Shown here piece after piece: positions 1 to 13,600 of a stretch of 64,000 bases of DNA. Source of the DNA: Larus michahellis (taxonomy: Eukaryota; Chordata; Aves; Charadriiformes; Laridae); NCBI RefSeq assembly GCF_964199755.1, contig NC_133910.1, forward strand, positions 9,295,711 through 9,359,710, given 5' to 3'. The notes beneath the pieces were generated by a model that did no database searches, was not told the DNA's origin, and saw only the letters and a list, made by a program, of their open reading frames with translations. Position numbers and translations under genes: made by a program. Within the stretch, counting starts at the first letter, position 1. Every line of letters begins with the position of its first letter.

Positions 1-1554
1 AAAGAAAAGCTATGCCGCAGCAGCAGCTAACATCACAGATCTAATGAGTGGTACTTCAACTGAAATAGACTATATTACGGATTCCTTAATTAGGAGAAAA
101 GCCCTGAATAACTAGCAACCTCCCACCCCTTCGCACCTTTATCCTCATTTTAACATACCTTTACAAGATCCTTTACAACATCCATTTTGTTGAGCAAGAG
201 ACAAACCACTATAAACCTTGCATAGTAACGCAGCTTCTTCACCACTAATTCAGGCCTAAACACAACAACAAAAACACCACAGCCAAATTGGAGATTAAAA
301 TAGAACATAGGGAGGTAACAGGGGTAAGGGAGAGGAGGAGTTTAAGACCAGAGCAAGGCTGAACTCTCCGCACATTAAGAGTTCTAACTGAACTCTCATG
401 GAGATCAATAGCTACCTGGCTGCTTAGAGGTTTATTTAAAATTGAGTACAGGGACATAAAATATACATCAAGAAAGCCACAGCCTCCCCCTTCCCCGCTG
501 TCTCCTTATGTGGGAACAGGCACGGGAGCCAGATATAACTGCTGGCTCTTCAAGCCTTTTGAGAGCTCATGGGCACTATCTGACCCCACTGCATCGCACG
601 AGAATCACAGCGGGCTCAGAGCTCACCCACTCGCGACAACTTAGAGATCTGCAAGTCAGCATAGCCCATAAGTACTCATCCAGTTCGAAAATCTTCCGGC
701 AGCATCTAGAAACATGCTTGGTCAATCCTACCTTGTCAGAAACAGCTCAAGCACTCAGACTGAAATTGGGAGATTTTTAGCAGAGAAGATAATAGGATCA
801 ACAGATACCAGAACAGAGCAGGGAAACTTTAATTTTTTGTGGCACACAGGTGTATTTAGACATCAGCAAGACTAGAGATGTGCAATTAGTTTAAGTCCAG
901 ACATCCTTGAACGCTTGTCAGGAAACTCCCTAACCATCTGCATTTATCTTGATGATGACTTCAGATGAGTTCTTCTTTACTTCAATGGGGGAAGCCAGGT
1001 TTACTGGCTAGAATGAGAGATCAGGATCCAGAACTGAGTTCTTTACCTATTCTTATTTATATCTGTCTATGCTCTTGGCAGGCAGCACATTTTCTGCACT
1101 GCCACCACACAGCCCTGCTTTGTGTCCCTTTCTCAGTATAGTTATGCCTCCTGAAGCTCTTGGACCATGTACCAGGCAGTTACAGAGGGCTGTTGTACTG
1201 CAGTACTGATGTTCCCCTGAAAAGCCTGATTAGACTCAAATAGGTTCCTCCTCTTCAGCCCAGCTGACCTACCTTCCAGTCACAGCATTCTAGGTCCCAG
1301 CACTGATGCTGCTCAGGACTCAAAATGACAAAAATTTGGGGCTAACAGCTTTCTAGCCAGGCCCAGATAATAGAATATTCCTCCAGTCCTACAGCAAACC
1401 TCTTACTGAGGTTTTTAATCATGGCAGTAGCATTATAAGAAACTTCCTTCAACAATGCTAATTTTATCCCAGTTACGCTCCTACAGTTTATAGTTATTTG
1501 CTGCTTTCATACACCGTTCAAGTCTTAAAAACAAAGGCGTTCATTCAGACATAC
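1..1554 (-). other. SCAI: SCAI intron 6 (partial)
   Basis: Sequence downstream of the sixth SCAI coding exon, running off the left edge. I looked on the minus strand for the next conserved block (human residues following the NKEDR motif) and did not see it. It is AT-rich with no recognisable gene or repeat. Confidence 0.75.
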
Positions 1555-1653
1555 CTGTCTTCTTTGTTGACTTGTGAGTAGTATGACCTCTGCCTAATTG
1601 CTGAATAGAAGGAGAAAGCTTCATTGAGATAGCTGGTTTCTGAAGTGCGCAAA
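1555..1653 (-). CDS. SCAI: SCAI coding exon 6
   Basis: A 99-nt exon with acceptor ctctgcag and donor GTATGT. It encodes LRTSETSYLNEAFSFYSAIR followed by QRSYYSQVNKED plus split codons, nearly identical to the human protein. Phase 2 at both ends. Confidence 0.96.
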
Positions 1654-4600
1654 CTGCAGAGGAAGAATCAGATTAGCTCAGTGCTTCAGATGGAAATCCA
1701 TGCCAAACCCTCCCTTCCTGCCCCCTCAACCATCTTGTGCATCAATGGCAAAACTCCCTCCTCAAGTAATATTGCATGAAAGCCAGACTCTCATTCTTTG
1801 TGCCTGCTGGGAAGACAGATTTCAGAGCTTGGATTCCATTTCAGATAACAACCAAATCTGCCCATCTTGTACCCACACGTACAGGTGACAGGTTAATTCA
1901 AAGTTTAAAGGAACATTAAGCTTCCAAACATGTAAATCACACTTTTGCACAAGAGTCAAATGCAGCACGTGTGGAAGACTTCGAGATGCTTTTGAGGCAG
2001 GAGGTCAGTCCTTAGGCAGTACCAATGTGACGAGCAATGTGGGATGGGGCTCACAGGTGCCCTCCTCTGCAGCACCCCCATGCAGTCCCAAGGGCCTTCT
2101 CATTCAGAGACAGGCATCATGAATCGACCGATACATTGATTTCTCCTGACTGAGTATCCAGATGGTTGGCATGGAGCTGCCACTAACACCGATTCCACTA
2201 CTGAATCCTTTTCTGTGCTTACTTACTAATAATGGTAATAGAGCTGCCCAATCTTGGAAGCAATTTCCCCAATTTGCCACCGCTTCAACCCATACCGATT
2301 GTCCAATACTTGTCTATTTCGCAAGAGAGAAAAGAAAGATTAAAAGGCATTCCAGAATTTCTCAGAACATCACACCAGACAAGACAAAGAGCCATTGTAG
2401 GGCCAAATTCAGCTTTCATTCCTGGTGTGGCATTCCCAGTAGCAGTCCCTCACAGAGCCAAGGGCACCGCACACACACACCAGAACAAGGACCATTTATC
2501 TTGCATAAACTTGCAAGAGCTAGACATAAGTATGTTGCAAGAAACACACACACCAAAAGGTCACAACTTCCCAGGAGAACACTCAGGCTATGCAGCCAAG
2601 GTAAGGTGTGAAAGATTGGAGCCCACGCTGCAGCAAGACGCTTCACACCATTCCAGATGGGTTCTGCACTGCAGAAGCCATCATCCCAGCTTCTCCTTGG
2701 GAATATATCACAGCAACATGCATTCAAATACAGCAAAAGCTTTTGGTAAAAAAGTCACACTGAAAATTCTGCAACATTTTAATTCATTAGACTGTGAGCG
2801 CTAGAGGAAGTGACTATTCCCTCCCTTCACGCTTGAATAACACAGTGAAATCTCAATCTTAACTGGGGCCCCTAGGCATACCAGAGATTAAAGTTGCACT
2901 TAAATCCACAGAACACGTCTGCCTACAGCATCCCCTTACCGATGTTGCTGTTGAAACTTCCAGAGTTTGGTGTAAACGTCAAATGTTCGCCCAAAATAGG
3001 ATTGCCACTGCTTTTGCCCATACTGAGGTAAATCCCTGCAACAGAGAAGTGACAAATGCAGAGTTACAGAGCAGATTCCAGTCCGTCCAGCGTGACAGCA
3101 GCGTATTTGTGCCAGTGTCAGAATAGACTTCAAATGCTTTATAACTCTGCCTGCACCCAGAACCACAAGAACCATGATTCCTGTAGTTTCCCAAAACCTG
3201 CTGTTGCTGGAATCCGCAAGGAAGTCCTCTCTAGCTTGTAGGAAGTACATGTATCAAGATCTGACCTTAGTATACATAAAAACATGCCACAGGCCAGACA
3301 GCATATTCATTTAACGCCTACAAGAAAAGACTGCATATGCATATGTATGAGAAAGAAGTGTGTATTGGGGGGAGGAAGAAATTCTTCAGTGCTGTCTCCT
3401 AATTATTGCTTCCTACTTCCAGACGAATTCTCTAGTCACTTTCCAAATGCAAAAGGATTAAAGTTATCAGTGTTAACAAAGGTCCCATGCATTTTGGAAA
3501 TCTTCTGAGTGATTGCCTACATTTAATCATGGTGCGGGGACACAGAGAGCCAGCATCTCAAACTGCCTGAGCTCTGCAGGTTCCACGCACAAAATGACGA
3601 CGCTGTAACATCAAACTGACGGTGTGCAGCTTAACCATAATTTTTTGAAGTAAAACTTTTCCTACTAAGACAATAACTTGGCGTTTCAAATGCAAGAACT
3701 GTAATTCAACCACTTATTCAAAGAACAGCAGAATTATTCTAGTTATTTTGGTGTCTATTGCCAGCCAATATCCACGATCCCTAATGCCCTACCCGAGAGC
3801 GCTTGTCCAGCTGCGGACTGTCCGTCCCCCTGCACAGACCCCTTATGAAAGCTTTACTCTCCTTCCCCAAAAGATTCAACAAGATGGGTCCTGTCCAACA
3901 GCTTCTACCAGTTATACAGGTAGACATTCATTCACTTACAAGTTACAAAGCATATGGTATATTTACAATGTATTTATATGGTATTTATTACGAACATACA
4001 ACACACTGTACACATGAGCCTGTTCTCTCCAGATGTGCCTGGGATTCTGGAATGGTTGCTCTAACAGGCAGAGGAGCAGCAGATGGAAGCAGTGCTCTCC
4101 ATGAGCGAGTTCACGAGTCAAGTGATTGGATATGTGCAAAAACATAGGTATTTATGGACAAATACAGTCTAAAGGGCAAAAAGAAATCCATGCTCTCTAA
4201 CCCCTGTAAACATGCCTTTATCAAGGCTCCTCAATATTAACAGGTTCCCAACAGCAGGAGATGAACAGGCCTGCAAATAATCACTCCAAACAGGAAATGA
4301 TCATGTTTCTACACGCATTTTTCAACAGGTGATTGAAAACATCTTACTATCTTGCTAAAAGATAAGTAATTTTATGGTTATATGCACAGAGAACTAAATT
4401 GGACTCTTAAATATCATAGTAAAAAGAAACCCTACCCAAGAGCAAGCAGAATAATCTAATGGAAATTACTTCATTTAGACTCATCTAGACTGATAATATT
4501 TCTTCCTACTCATTAAGGAAATAATCTTTTTTAAATGGATGAGGCTGTTCACTGTGTTTCAGAAACAGACCCTGTAACATCATAGATAAATCAGCTGTCC

Positions 4601-7600
4601 AAATGTCACCAGGTCAAGCGAGCCCAGGGATGCTCACCGCTGACATTCACTGGCTCCAGTTACATCACCGCCACAATTCCTCCCCCTCCAACTCATAGTG
4701 ATGTGTCAGAACCTCAGACCTTCTGGTTTTTCATATCAGTCTCCAGTGCAATAAGGTGAGTTAGTCAATCCAGTTCAGATCTGCTTTCACACCTCCAGCC
4801 CATTTCCATGCTCTGATATATTTCCCTCCACCTCCACGCCATAACTATGGTGCAGTCCTAAGGATCTCAGCTTTAAAGGGTTGTGCTCTTTTTCCTAACA
4901 GAAGGCCGTCACCTGGGAGTTATGTGAATCTTGGACCAAATGTGACAGAGAAGACTGAAACCCCTCAGTCTCACCAAACACACGTTGCTCACAAATCTGC
5001 ACTACAGCTGATTCAAAGGAGATATACAGCTCTGCAAGTGGAAGTGGAACAGCTTTTTCAAGACAGCATAATCTCTCCTTTCATTCAAGAATGATTTCTT
5101 CAGGGAATGCTCTCTCAAATCACTGTGCTGGTTAACATACCATCCAACACTCAGTCTTCTGCAGAACGGCACAGAAAAGCAGCATTTTCCACTTCCAAGG
5201 CTGGGAGGTCGAGCCTAAGGGAAACCCCACCTTTTGGAAGCCATGCCGTGTCCTCCGGAGGAGTACGACAGGCAAAGCAGCACACTACGATTTCCAGAGC
5301 CACGTACCGGCATATTTCTACTAACTGTAATTGCTTTAACAGCACCCTAGGTAGAAAAGGAAATTAATATTCCTTTGCTCATCAGCCAACTGTACTTCCC
5401 ACACAGCTTGAAGGGACCGAGCTTAGTTGCTACATGTAAAATGAATCCGTTATCAGCTATGACTCTTACCAGCCTGGAAAACCATTCCAGTACTTGCTGC
5501 TGCTATTCTATGAAGATGCCAAGGAATCTGGGCAGGATTTTACAAGAAAAAAAAAAAATCCTCTCAAACTTGCAATTGGCTGCTCAACATCTTGGAACGT
5601 ACTTTGGTGCAGTGAAGGGTACACAGGAGTATAAACATGTGCTTCAGGGCACCAACATCTTCATCCAAACATAGGTTGATACAAATGCGTGCAAATATTA
5701 AGCATTTGCTGCAACGACTGATTCATCACTTTCTATTGTTGTAAGAGATGTAAACATTTTAGCTAAACAAAAGAAGTTAAGAAACTGTCCAAACACATGC
5801 CTAAGATGTTGCAAGCTTTGATATAGCAAGAGGTAGTGTTAAATTTAATTAGCACATTCACAAGTTTCAATGTTAAAAAAAATAGTGAATACAAATATAA
5901 AACAACACTAAAATGGATAGTTTAAAAAAGATAATAAAAATCCAAGTTCAATGACACAAACTTAAAGAATGACTGAATTAGCAGGTTGACTCAAAGAACC
6001 CTACTAGTAGTAAAGTGGGTTTTCTAGGCCAAGTTGCTTAGGACATTTGAGCAAAGGTCTAACATAAGGAACCAAGAAAACATACCCTTCTTCTCTCAAA
6101 CACTGAGAAGCAGATATGTGCACCAATTAAGAAATAAGCAGGTAACTATTTGCTGATCATCCTTATGCATACATCCGTCATCAGAAAGCTCTTACACTCT
6201 TTATACCTCACCTGCATCTTCCCTTGCGCACCCCCGGCACCCCCTCGATTCTGTACCTTCCTCTCTACAAGCCCAAGCATTCTCGTAAAACCTAGTTCAA
6301 CTCGCTGTGCTGCATTACTTTTGAATATACAATAATTAGTAGCATTTTAAAAAGCCTCTATTAGCGCAGTGCACACGTGCCCAGCCATTGTTGTCCACTG
6401 TCACTGCTGGGTGTCCACATGGATATTCTTCAAGCAGCGTGCTCGCCTAATTGCAGCTGGCATAGCTGCACAATGCCATGAGATTCCTCGGCTCCCCAGG
6501 GAACAGGAAAGATCTCCATGGAAACAGACAGTAGCACTTGTTCTTTTGATAGTATTCTGACATGGCTGTAATAAAACTTCATTTATGACAACACATTACT
6601 GCGGTTTCACCACAGATTTTTGCAGACAGGAGCTGCCATTGCTGCCATCCATTTACTGTTTTGTGTTCTGAACATCATGCATGTTGCTCCGCACGTATTA
6701 AGAAATTTTGCTGTGAGAAAATGGATGCATAAGCAAAAGAGGACATTTAGTGCAGTTTTTTTAAATCAGAGCAGAGGATCTGCATTATTTAGTGAGAAAT
6801 AGCCCAAAAGAATACTAAAGACTCAGTTGATTGCAGAGTGGGTTATTAACACGGCTCCTCCCACTGAAGGAATCAGGGAATACATGATGCAGAAGCAATT
6901 ACACACCCAACTTGAGAGCCAAAGACCTACGTTATAGGAAGAGATTTTGCTACTTCCAGATCTACAGAAGGATACTAGAGCAATATGGAGAGAAAAAGCT
7001 AAGAGCCTCCTCCTCCTCCTGCGGGGGTCCCTGGCTGGAGACACTGGGCACAGAGCAGGCAGCGGCAGGGCTACTCACACGTGCTGCTACGCATCACCAT
7101 CAGCGTTACTGGAGGGAGGAAGAGCCAGCAGGAAGGAATCCAGATGCAGAGGAGGGAATGGAAATGCTTTGACGTAGGACAGCTCTATCCAGACAAGGAA
7201 GACAGTTACGCACTTCCTTACAATAGCCTCCAGCAACAAGTGGAAACCATTTCCAATTTCTTGGCTTTTAAAACATTCCAAACTGGTCATGAAGACACAA
7301 ACTCAGATGTTCTAAAAGGATGGGTTCCTCACACTGGGCACAGAAGACTGGTTCCCTTGCCACATTAGAGTGGCTGGTGGATAAATTCCATAAACGGCCC
7401 AGAATTTTATGCAATGCTTGCTGTATAATCTCAACAAAGACCAGCATTACTTATGTGCTCATAATTCATTTTCTGCCAGCAGTTCATTTCAGCCATGCTG
7501 TTGGCAGAAGCCAGATAATACTGGCTGCAAACCAATTAAAGGTGCTAAGGTTTGTTTGGCCAGCACCACGTGGAACCTGCCACACGGGGACAACTTCCAG

Positions 7601-10600
7601 AGACATAAAGATGCTGAGAAAGTCCTAGGGACTCAGCAGTATGCTTCAAAAAGGAAGGTTACAATAACTGTAAGTTTAACATTCAGAGCTTTAAATACAT
7701 TCACAGTTTTGACAGGTGATAAAAAAGACAATTTCCTTTTATGTTCATAGGCCTGTAGTAATTAACAGGCTCCTGTTTCCAGAGCCCAACCAGCAGTGGG
7801 ATAATCACTTTGTGGCGTAGCTTCCCATCACCTCTAATAACCTGCAGACAGCAAGCACACCAGTAACCCTCAGGTAACTTGCCTCACAGTACAATCGGTG
7901 CGAGAAGCCAGTCCCTTCCCAGTATCAGATAGGGTACAGCCTGCAGCGTTGCCTGACGCTAACAGGGTCCTGCTGTTTCTAAATCAGCAGCAAAACTAAG
8001 AGGTTAAACTTGCATCTTACTATCAGTCTACAAAGTAAATGATTAAACACCATCACCTCTTTCCACGAAAGGACAGCAGTCGTGATTCCTGCAGCCTGCA
8101 CAACGAGCAACAAGACCTCATTATCTGGGAAAGTAAGATATATGTGGAAAGTATTTCATTTATTAAAGTTTCGAGCTTCTCTGTGATACTGAACACATTT
8201 AAGCACTTTTTAACATTAAAAAGAAAACAATAACTGGTGACAGTACACCATGAAATTCTGCTTCCTAACACACTCCCCGTTTCCAGCCTTTTTCCAAGAA
8301 AGCAGAAAGTGGGAGTGGGGAAAGGAGAGAAGAGAGCAATTGGAACATACTTCATTCAGTTGTTTCTAACTTATAGCTGGGGGTGTTCAAAAAAGGAGTA
8401 CAGACAGTAGAAAGACAACCTCCCCCCTAAGTTATTCTAGCTAGCATGGCCGCAAAAGGATGGTATCGCTGGTAATATGAGCATGAAGCATACTTTGAAG
8501 CAGCAACCTTGGCAGATCATCGTATGTTTTCCTCAAATGCTGTATTTGGCATCTGTATTGGGAAGAAAGGAAGGAAATGCTACTGAAACAAAGACGTGGC
8601 AGGCTGAGCCCTTGCATTTTTGGCAGCAGCGACAGCTAAGCAGCTGCCAACACAGCTATAGGCTCAGTTCCCTGTAGCTGAAGTGCCCAGAGGAGGTTTC
8701 AGGAAGGAAATCACTGCTCTCCTCTCCTTCCCCCATCACTTCTTTTCCATGAAACATGGTAGGCAGAAGAGAATGACAAAAAACACAGCAGCAAACGCAA
8801 TCATCATCTTCAAAACAGAAGAAGGCAGGCATGCATCAAATGCATTTATTATACTAGAGGGAAAAGTAAGCAGTTGGACTAAGAATTAGGATATTGCCAA
8901 GGTGAACTACCCAGAAGAGAACAAGTACTAACAGAGGAGATGCCTCAACATTATAACGCCACTTTATCCAGTCATTGTGCCCAAAGGAATCACAGGCCTT
9001 ATAGGTGAAATGGTGGTCAAGTTCAGTGCAAGAAGCAGCCATGTTAATTGTGTTAAGTTACACTACGGACAGAGGCAGGCTCCTGTTCCAGTATGGTTTT
9101 ATTTTCACACAGCAGAGCTGGCTGCTGAAGCTCATCTCTCTATTTTTATGGCCCAAATTTCATCCAAAGGTATTTTCCATTTTCTTTTTACCTAGCTGGA
9201 TAAGAAGGTTCCTTTTTGGCAAAGTACCATGGGTGGACATGGAAACTACATCTCTCATCTGGAAATCTGATACAAACTCACTCCTTCCACGCCCAGAGGA
9301 AAAGACGGAACAGCTGTAAGTACTCTGCCATCTCTGTGCTCTGAACTGGAGCATCACGCACCCAGACATGAACTGTATTAATTTGTACTCTTCAGTGACT
9401 TAGGCAAAACTTCAAGCAAGCTGTGTCAGAAAGCCAATGTAATGGCCTATACGGTCCTGGAAATCCTGATGTCAAGATCTCAGTCCTTTTGCTTTAGGCT
9501 CGTTTCATGGGGTGCTGAACACAATCACCAGGAACTCTTCCTCTCTACTGTCCATTTACCATTCAGATTTTGGAGCACAAATTGTTTTGGATTGGGTAAT
9601 CAACTTCTAAAGCACATGAAAGGATTATCGATAGTGGAGGGCAGGGGGGGTAAGGAGTTAAAAACATCTTTGCTAACCATCTGTGTTTGAATAACAGCAA
9701 GCTATATGGGCCCAAACATACAGTATTACTCAGAGACCAGTAAGAGGCTGAACTGCCAACAAGATACCAGCTAAAACCCATGCTGCTTAAGAGACTCTAC
9801 AGCAAAGCTTAGAAATAAAACAGCTCTTGAATACGTAATCTTTAACTCAGTATATATTGACATAAACAGGATGCCTGTATCACTGTCCAAACATGAACTA
9901 TTTTCCTTGAACTCCCCTTACTCTTATTCCCCTCTTTATTGGTGCTGACGAAACAGCTGGGCTTTCTAGATGTTATTGCAGATGTTTGGAGATAAATGCA
10001 GATTTGGCCTTTCTCCACAGTTCAGATTACACATTTGTTTCACCCGACACATACAGGCTATGGTTTGGATGTTTCTGTTTATCACTTCCTAAATTTCTTC
10101 CCAAAAAAATACTCCCTCCCCCCATTTCCTCCTACCTAGGCCAAACCCTCTTATTCCTTTTTTTTTTTTTGGAACAGAGACTGTGGGGTTTTGGACATGC
10201 TGCTGACTGTATACAGCCACACCTACTCCTTACTTGTGTACTGCATACACAGCATTTCAGTATGAATTCTATCAATTTCACAGAATTTCCAACTTCTAGC
10301 TTACTCTTAACTGACATGACAGACGTTCAGCTCACCTTTCTCACATTTCCTTCCCTACTTGCTCAGAAGAAATGTGTGCACCTCTACTACAGACAAGCTT
10401 ACATACATGGTCCAATGCTATCCGTACATAGGTGCACACTGCTCTCTCCTAAACAAACTCAAACGTGTTTCAGTTTGAAATGTTCATTGTATAACTGACT
10501 TCGGCATCACTCACACTAAAGTGTATGTTCCAATGCTTTTCTGAAGGAATACTGTCAAAAATGCACTAACCTTAAGCCATTGAATAGCTGTTTAGATTTA

Positions 10601-13600
10601 TCCAATAAGTAGCAAAAGTCTGTCACTGTTTTCCTCTCTGCTTGAGGAATATCATCTTCAGCTCCTCCTGATGACATGATTTCTTTTAGGGCAAACTCAG
10701 TCCTATGAAGAAGAAAATAGCCGTATTACTCAAAAATTGAGGGCTATTATGAACTCATCCAGATTAGATGCATGTACAGTTCCATGGGGATGGTAACAAA
10801 GAGCATGCAATTCTCCCACAGGTTACTCTTCTCAGGACTCATTAAAAATAACAGCTGAGAATCAAAGCATGGGACTAATTATTGCACAATGCACCAGTTA
10901 ACAGAGCAAAATTAAAAATAAAAGTGGTACAAAAGTAATAAAATAAAGTAAGTGAGGACTGTATTCACAAACACAAAACTGCCAACAAAAGGACTGTAAA
11001 ACAAACAGTACTTGGGTTTCACACTTGGACAAAGAAATCCTCTCTAAATTTGCCTTTCTGCAGAGGTGTTTATCCTGCAGCTGTATTTAGAGAGACTAGC
11101 CTCAGTTCTGTTTACATTTCATTTTTTTCTGTAACTGTTGAAAACTGAAGCCACTAGTTGCTATTGCTAAAACATAGCAATTTTAGATAGAATGCTAAAA
11201 AATACCCTGCTTCCTCTCTACTTCCTCATGACTGTTTAATTCTGTGGCTTGCACTGCCCACAATTACACCTGCAGATCTATTTTTACTGTTCATATGAGC
11301 AAAATGTCATATTGTACAGTGATCACCAGAACAAAAAGACCGAGGATATAACATAGATAACCCTAGTATTGAGTCAGTAAGGGAATATAAAAGCCTATAA
11401 AGGCAGAGGAGCTTTTAAAATCTTACTTGAAACGTACAGATAAAAAATTATCCTTTTGATCGTCCAAAGGTGAGCTACAGATTTCTCAGCAGCAGCAACA
11501 ACGCATGCTGCTCTGGAAATGGCTGCCAGGTCTTTTGCTCTCTGTGCTCTCTAAGAATTTTAGTGCAAGATAAACACACCTCTAACTGGGCAAATGCAGA
11601 GCTTTTACTTCCAGCAACTTCTCTACCGGTTCTGGTAAGCACTTGTGTTAAGCAACAAGTTTCCATTTGTGCAGAAGCTCTGTTTGGACGCTATTTGCAT
11701 AAATAATTACCTACAAGTCCCAATTCAAGCCAGGAAATGGCAAAGCTAACTCCTTATGGTCATTGGAAAGTACCCTGAAGTATCTGTCATCAATTGTCAT
11801 GAAAAGCCTTCATAACAACCAAATGGACTTTAGAAATACTTCCCCGAACAAACACTTCATGCCTAGCAAATGCAGAAGAAATTGGCAGTTCCCCCAGCTT
11901 TGGGGATAAGTTAGTGGGCATATCCTGCCAACCAAGCAGTTTCACGACTTCCCAATTTAGAGAAGATGCAGCACACGTTCATGTGTCTTTTACACACCCA
12001 CGAGACAGTGCACTAGAGCACTATGCAAGGACATGGGGTGCCCTGCACAAACCGCTTGTTGAAGAGTTCCAGAAAAAGGTAGGAAGTATCCATTTATTGC
12101 CAGGTAACCACAAATGGTAACCTGCCAGACAGCAGAAGAGAGTTCAAAACATACCACCCAGATGTGGAAAGCTGTTGGCACAAGCCTAGCAAGCAGGACA
12201 TGAGTACTGTGAAGCACGAGCCTGTGTTTCAAGTCTCTAAACATGTACATTTCACACAGCATGAAACATACAACACTGAGTACTTAAAGCACCAACATAT
12301 GATATCGAAGTGAACAGTGAGAGCTAAAAAACAGATGTCAGAAGCAGCCAGGAGGTGATTCAGGATTTCAGGCAGAGGGACAATACCCCGGGTCTTGTTT
12401 GCTCCGCAGCAGGGGTGACCTAAATCCTGCGGCGCGGCCCCTGGGTTCTGCCACACTCCACTGCGGGGACCAGGCGCTCTAGGGCAGCGTCAGATACATT
12501 TGCAAAAATTGAGGAGCTTGCTTAAATTGCAAAGTATGTTTCATACAGTCTGCATATCATTCCTTTCATTTAATGGTAAAAGTCAATTTTTTTTTATGCT
12601 ACCCTTAAATTATACTACCCAGCTACCCCAACCGCTGCTAACACTGCCCAGCTGAACGTGTGTCAGCCCTGGCGCAGGCAAGTAGAACCCGCGGCAGCTC
12701 TCACCTTGAGGGAACCTGCTAGACCCACCATGAAGAGGTCATTTATGCAATCAATAAAAGACATGCTAGAAAATTCACTGCCTGCCGATCTGAAAGGTAT
12801 CAGAAGGCAGGAAAAATACTTGTTGCAGAGAAAGGAGAAACTGATTTTTTTTTCAGGTGATAGACAATGAAAGTGGATTTTGAAAGCCTACTCCAAGGCC
12901 AGCCAGTTCCTAAATACTTAGCGCAATACTAGTTTGTGGAAAGACTGTTGAAAAATGTTAACAGTTGCACTGCATATTATTACCCCTACATTTTATATGA
13001 TTTAAGCAGATGATGACCATCACAAACACGGGGTGTCAGTGTTGTAGGAAGGTTATCATTGTAAAGGACTCTCATCAAACATGACCAAAACAGTGGTTTA
13101 AAACAGAGATGTACTTACATCATTAAGGTACTGCGGCTCAAACTTTTTGTGTGTGTGTGATGGCAAAATATTTGCAGACCTTCTGCTAAAACATCTAAGT
13201 TTGTTCATTATTTTAATTTCCATTAAAACAAATGCTCAGCAATAGGATGATGATACAAAAAGACTAAAATACAGATACTCGTAGTAAACCAAAAAAACTC
13301 ATTATGATAGTTGCTGCCATGAAAACATCCCTACCATTCAGCATTCCAAATATGCCTTCTACCTGCTTCCAATCTGGATTGCCATATGTATTTCATATGA
13401 CATAAAAGACAGACTTGCATGTTAGAGCCAGAATAAAACACTCAATGCATACTTTCATCAGCATGCTTTGAATTACACATTTAATGCTTATTCTAAAAAG
13501 GGCTTTAAGCAGAACTCTCTATGACAAACTCGAAAAACTCTGCCCTGCATCATCATCTGTAAAAACCTATAAGCATGGCTGAAAAGCTCGCAGAGCCTAG

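Noticed and set aside
2162-2804. Overlapping 149- and 190-codon plus-strand ORFs
   Set aside because: They are antisense to SCAI exon 5, and the coding evidence is entirely on the minus strand.
9986-10498. A 170-codon plus-strand ORF in SCAI intron 3
   Set aside because: Longest frame in the AT-rich part, but it includes a T13 run, has no recognisable family, and lies antisense within an intron with no promoter or splice support.
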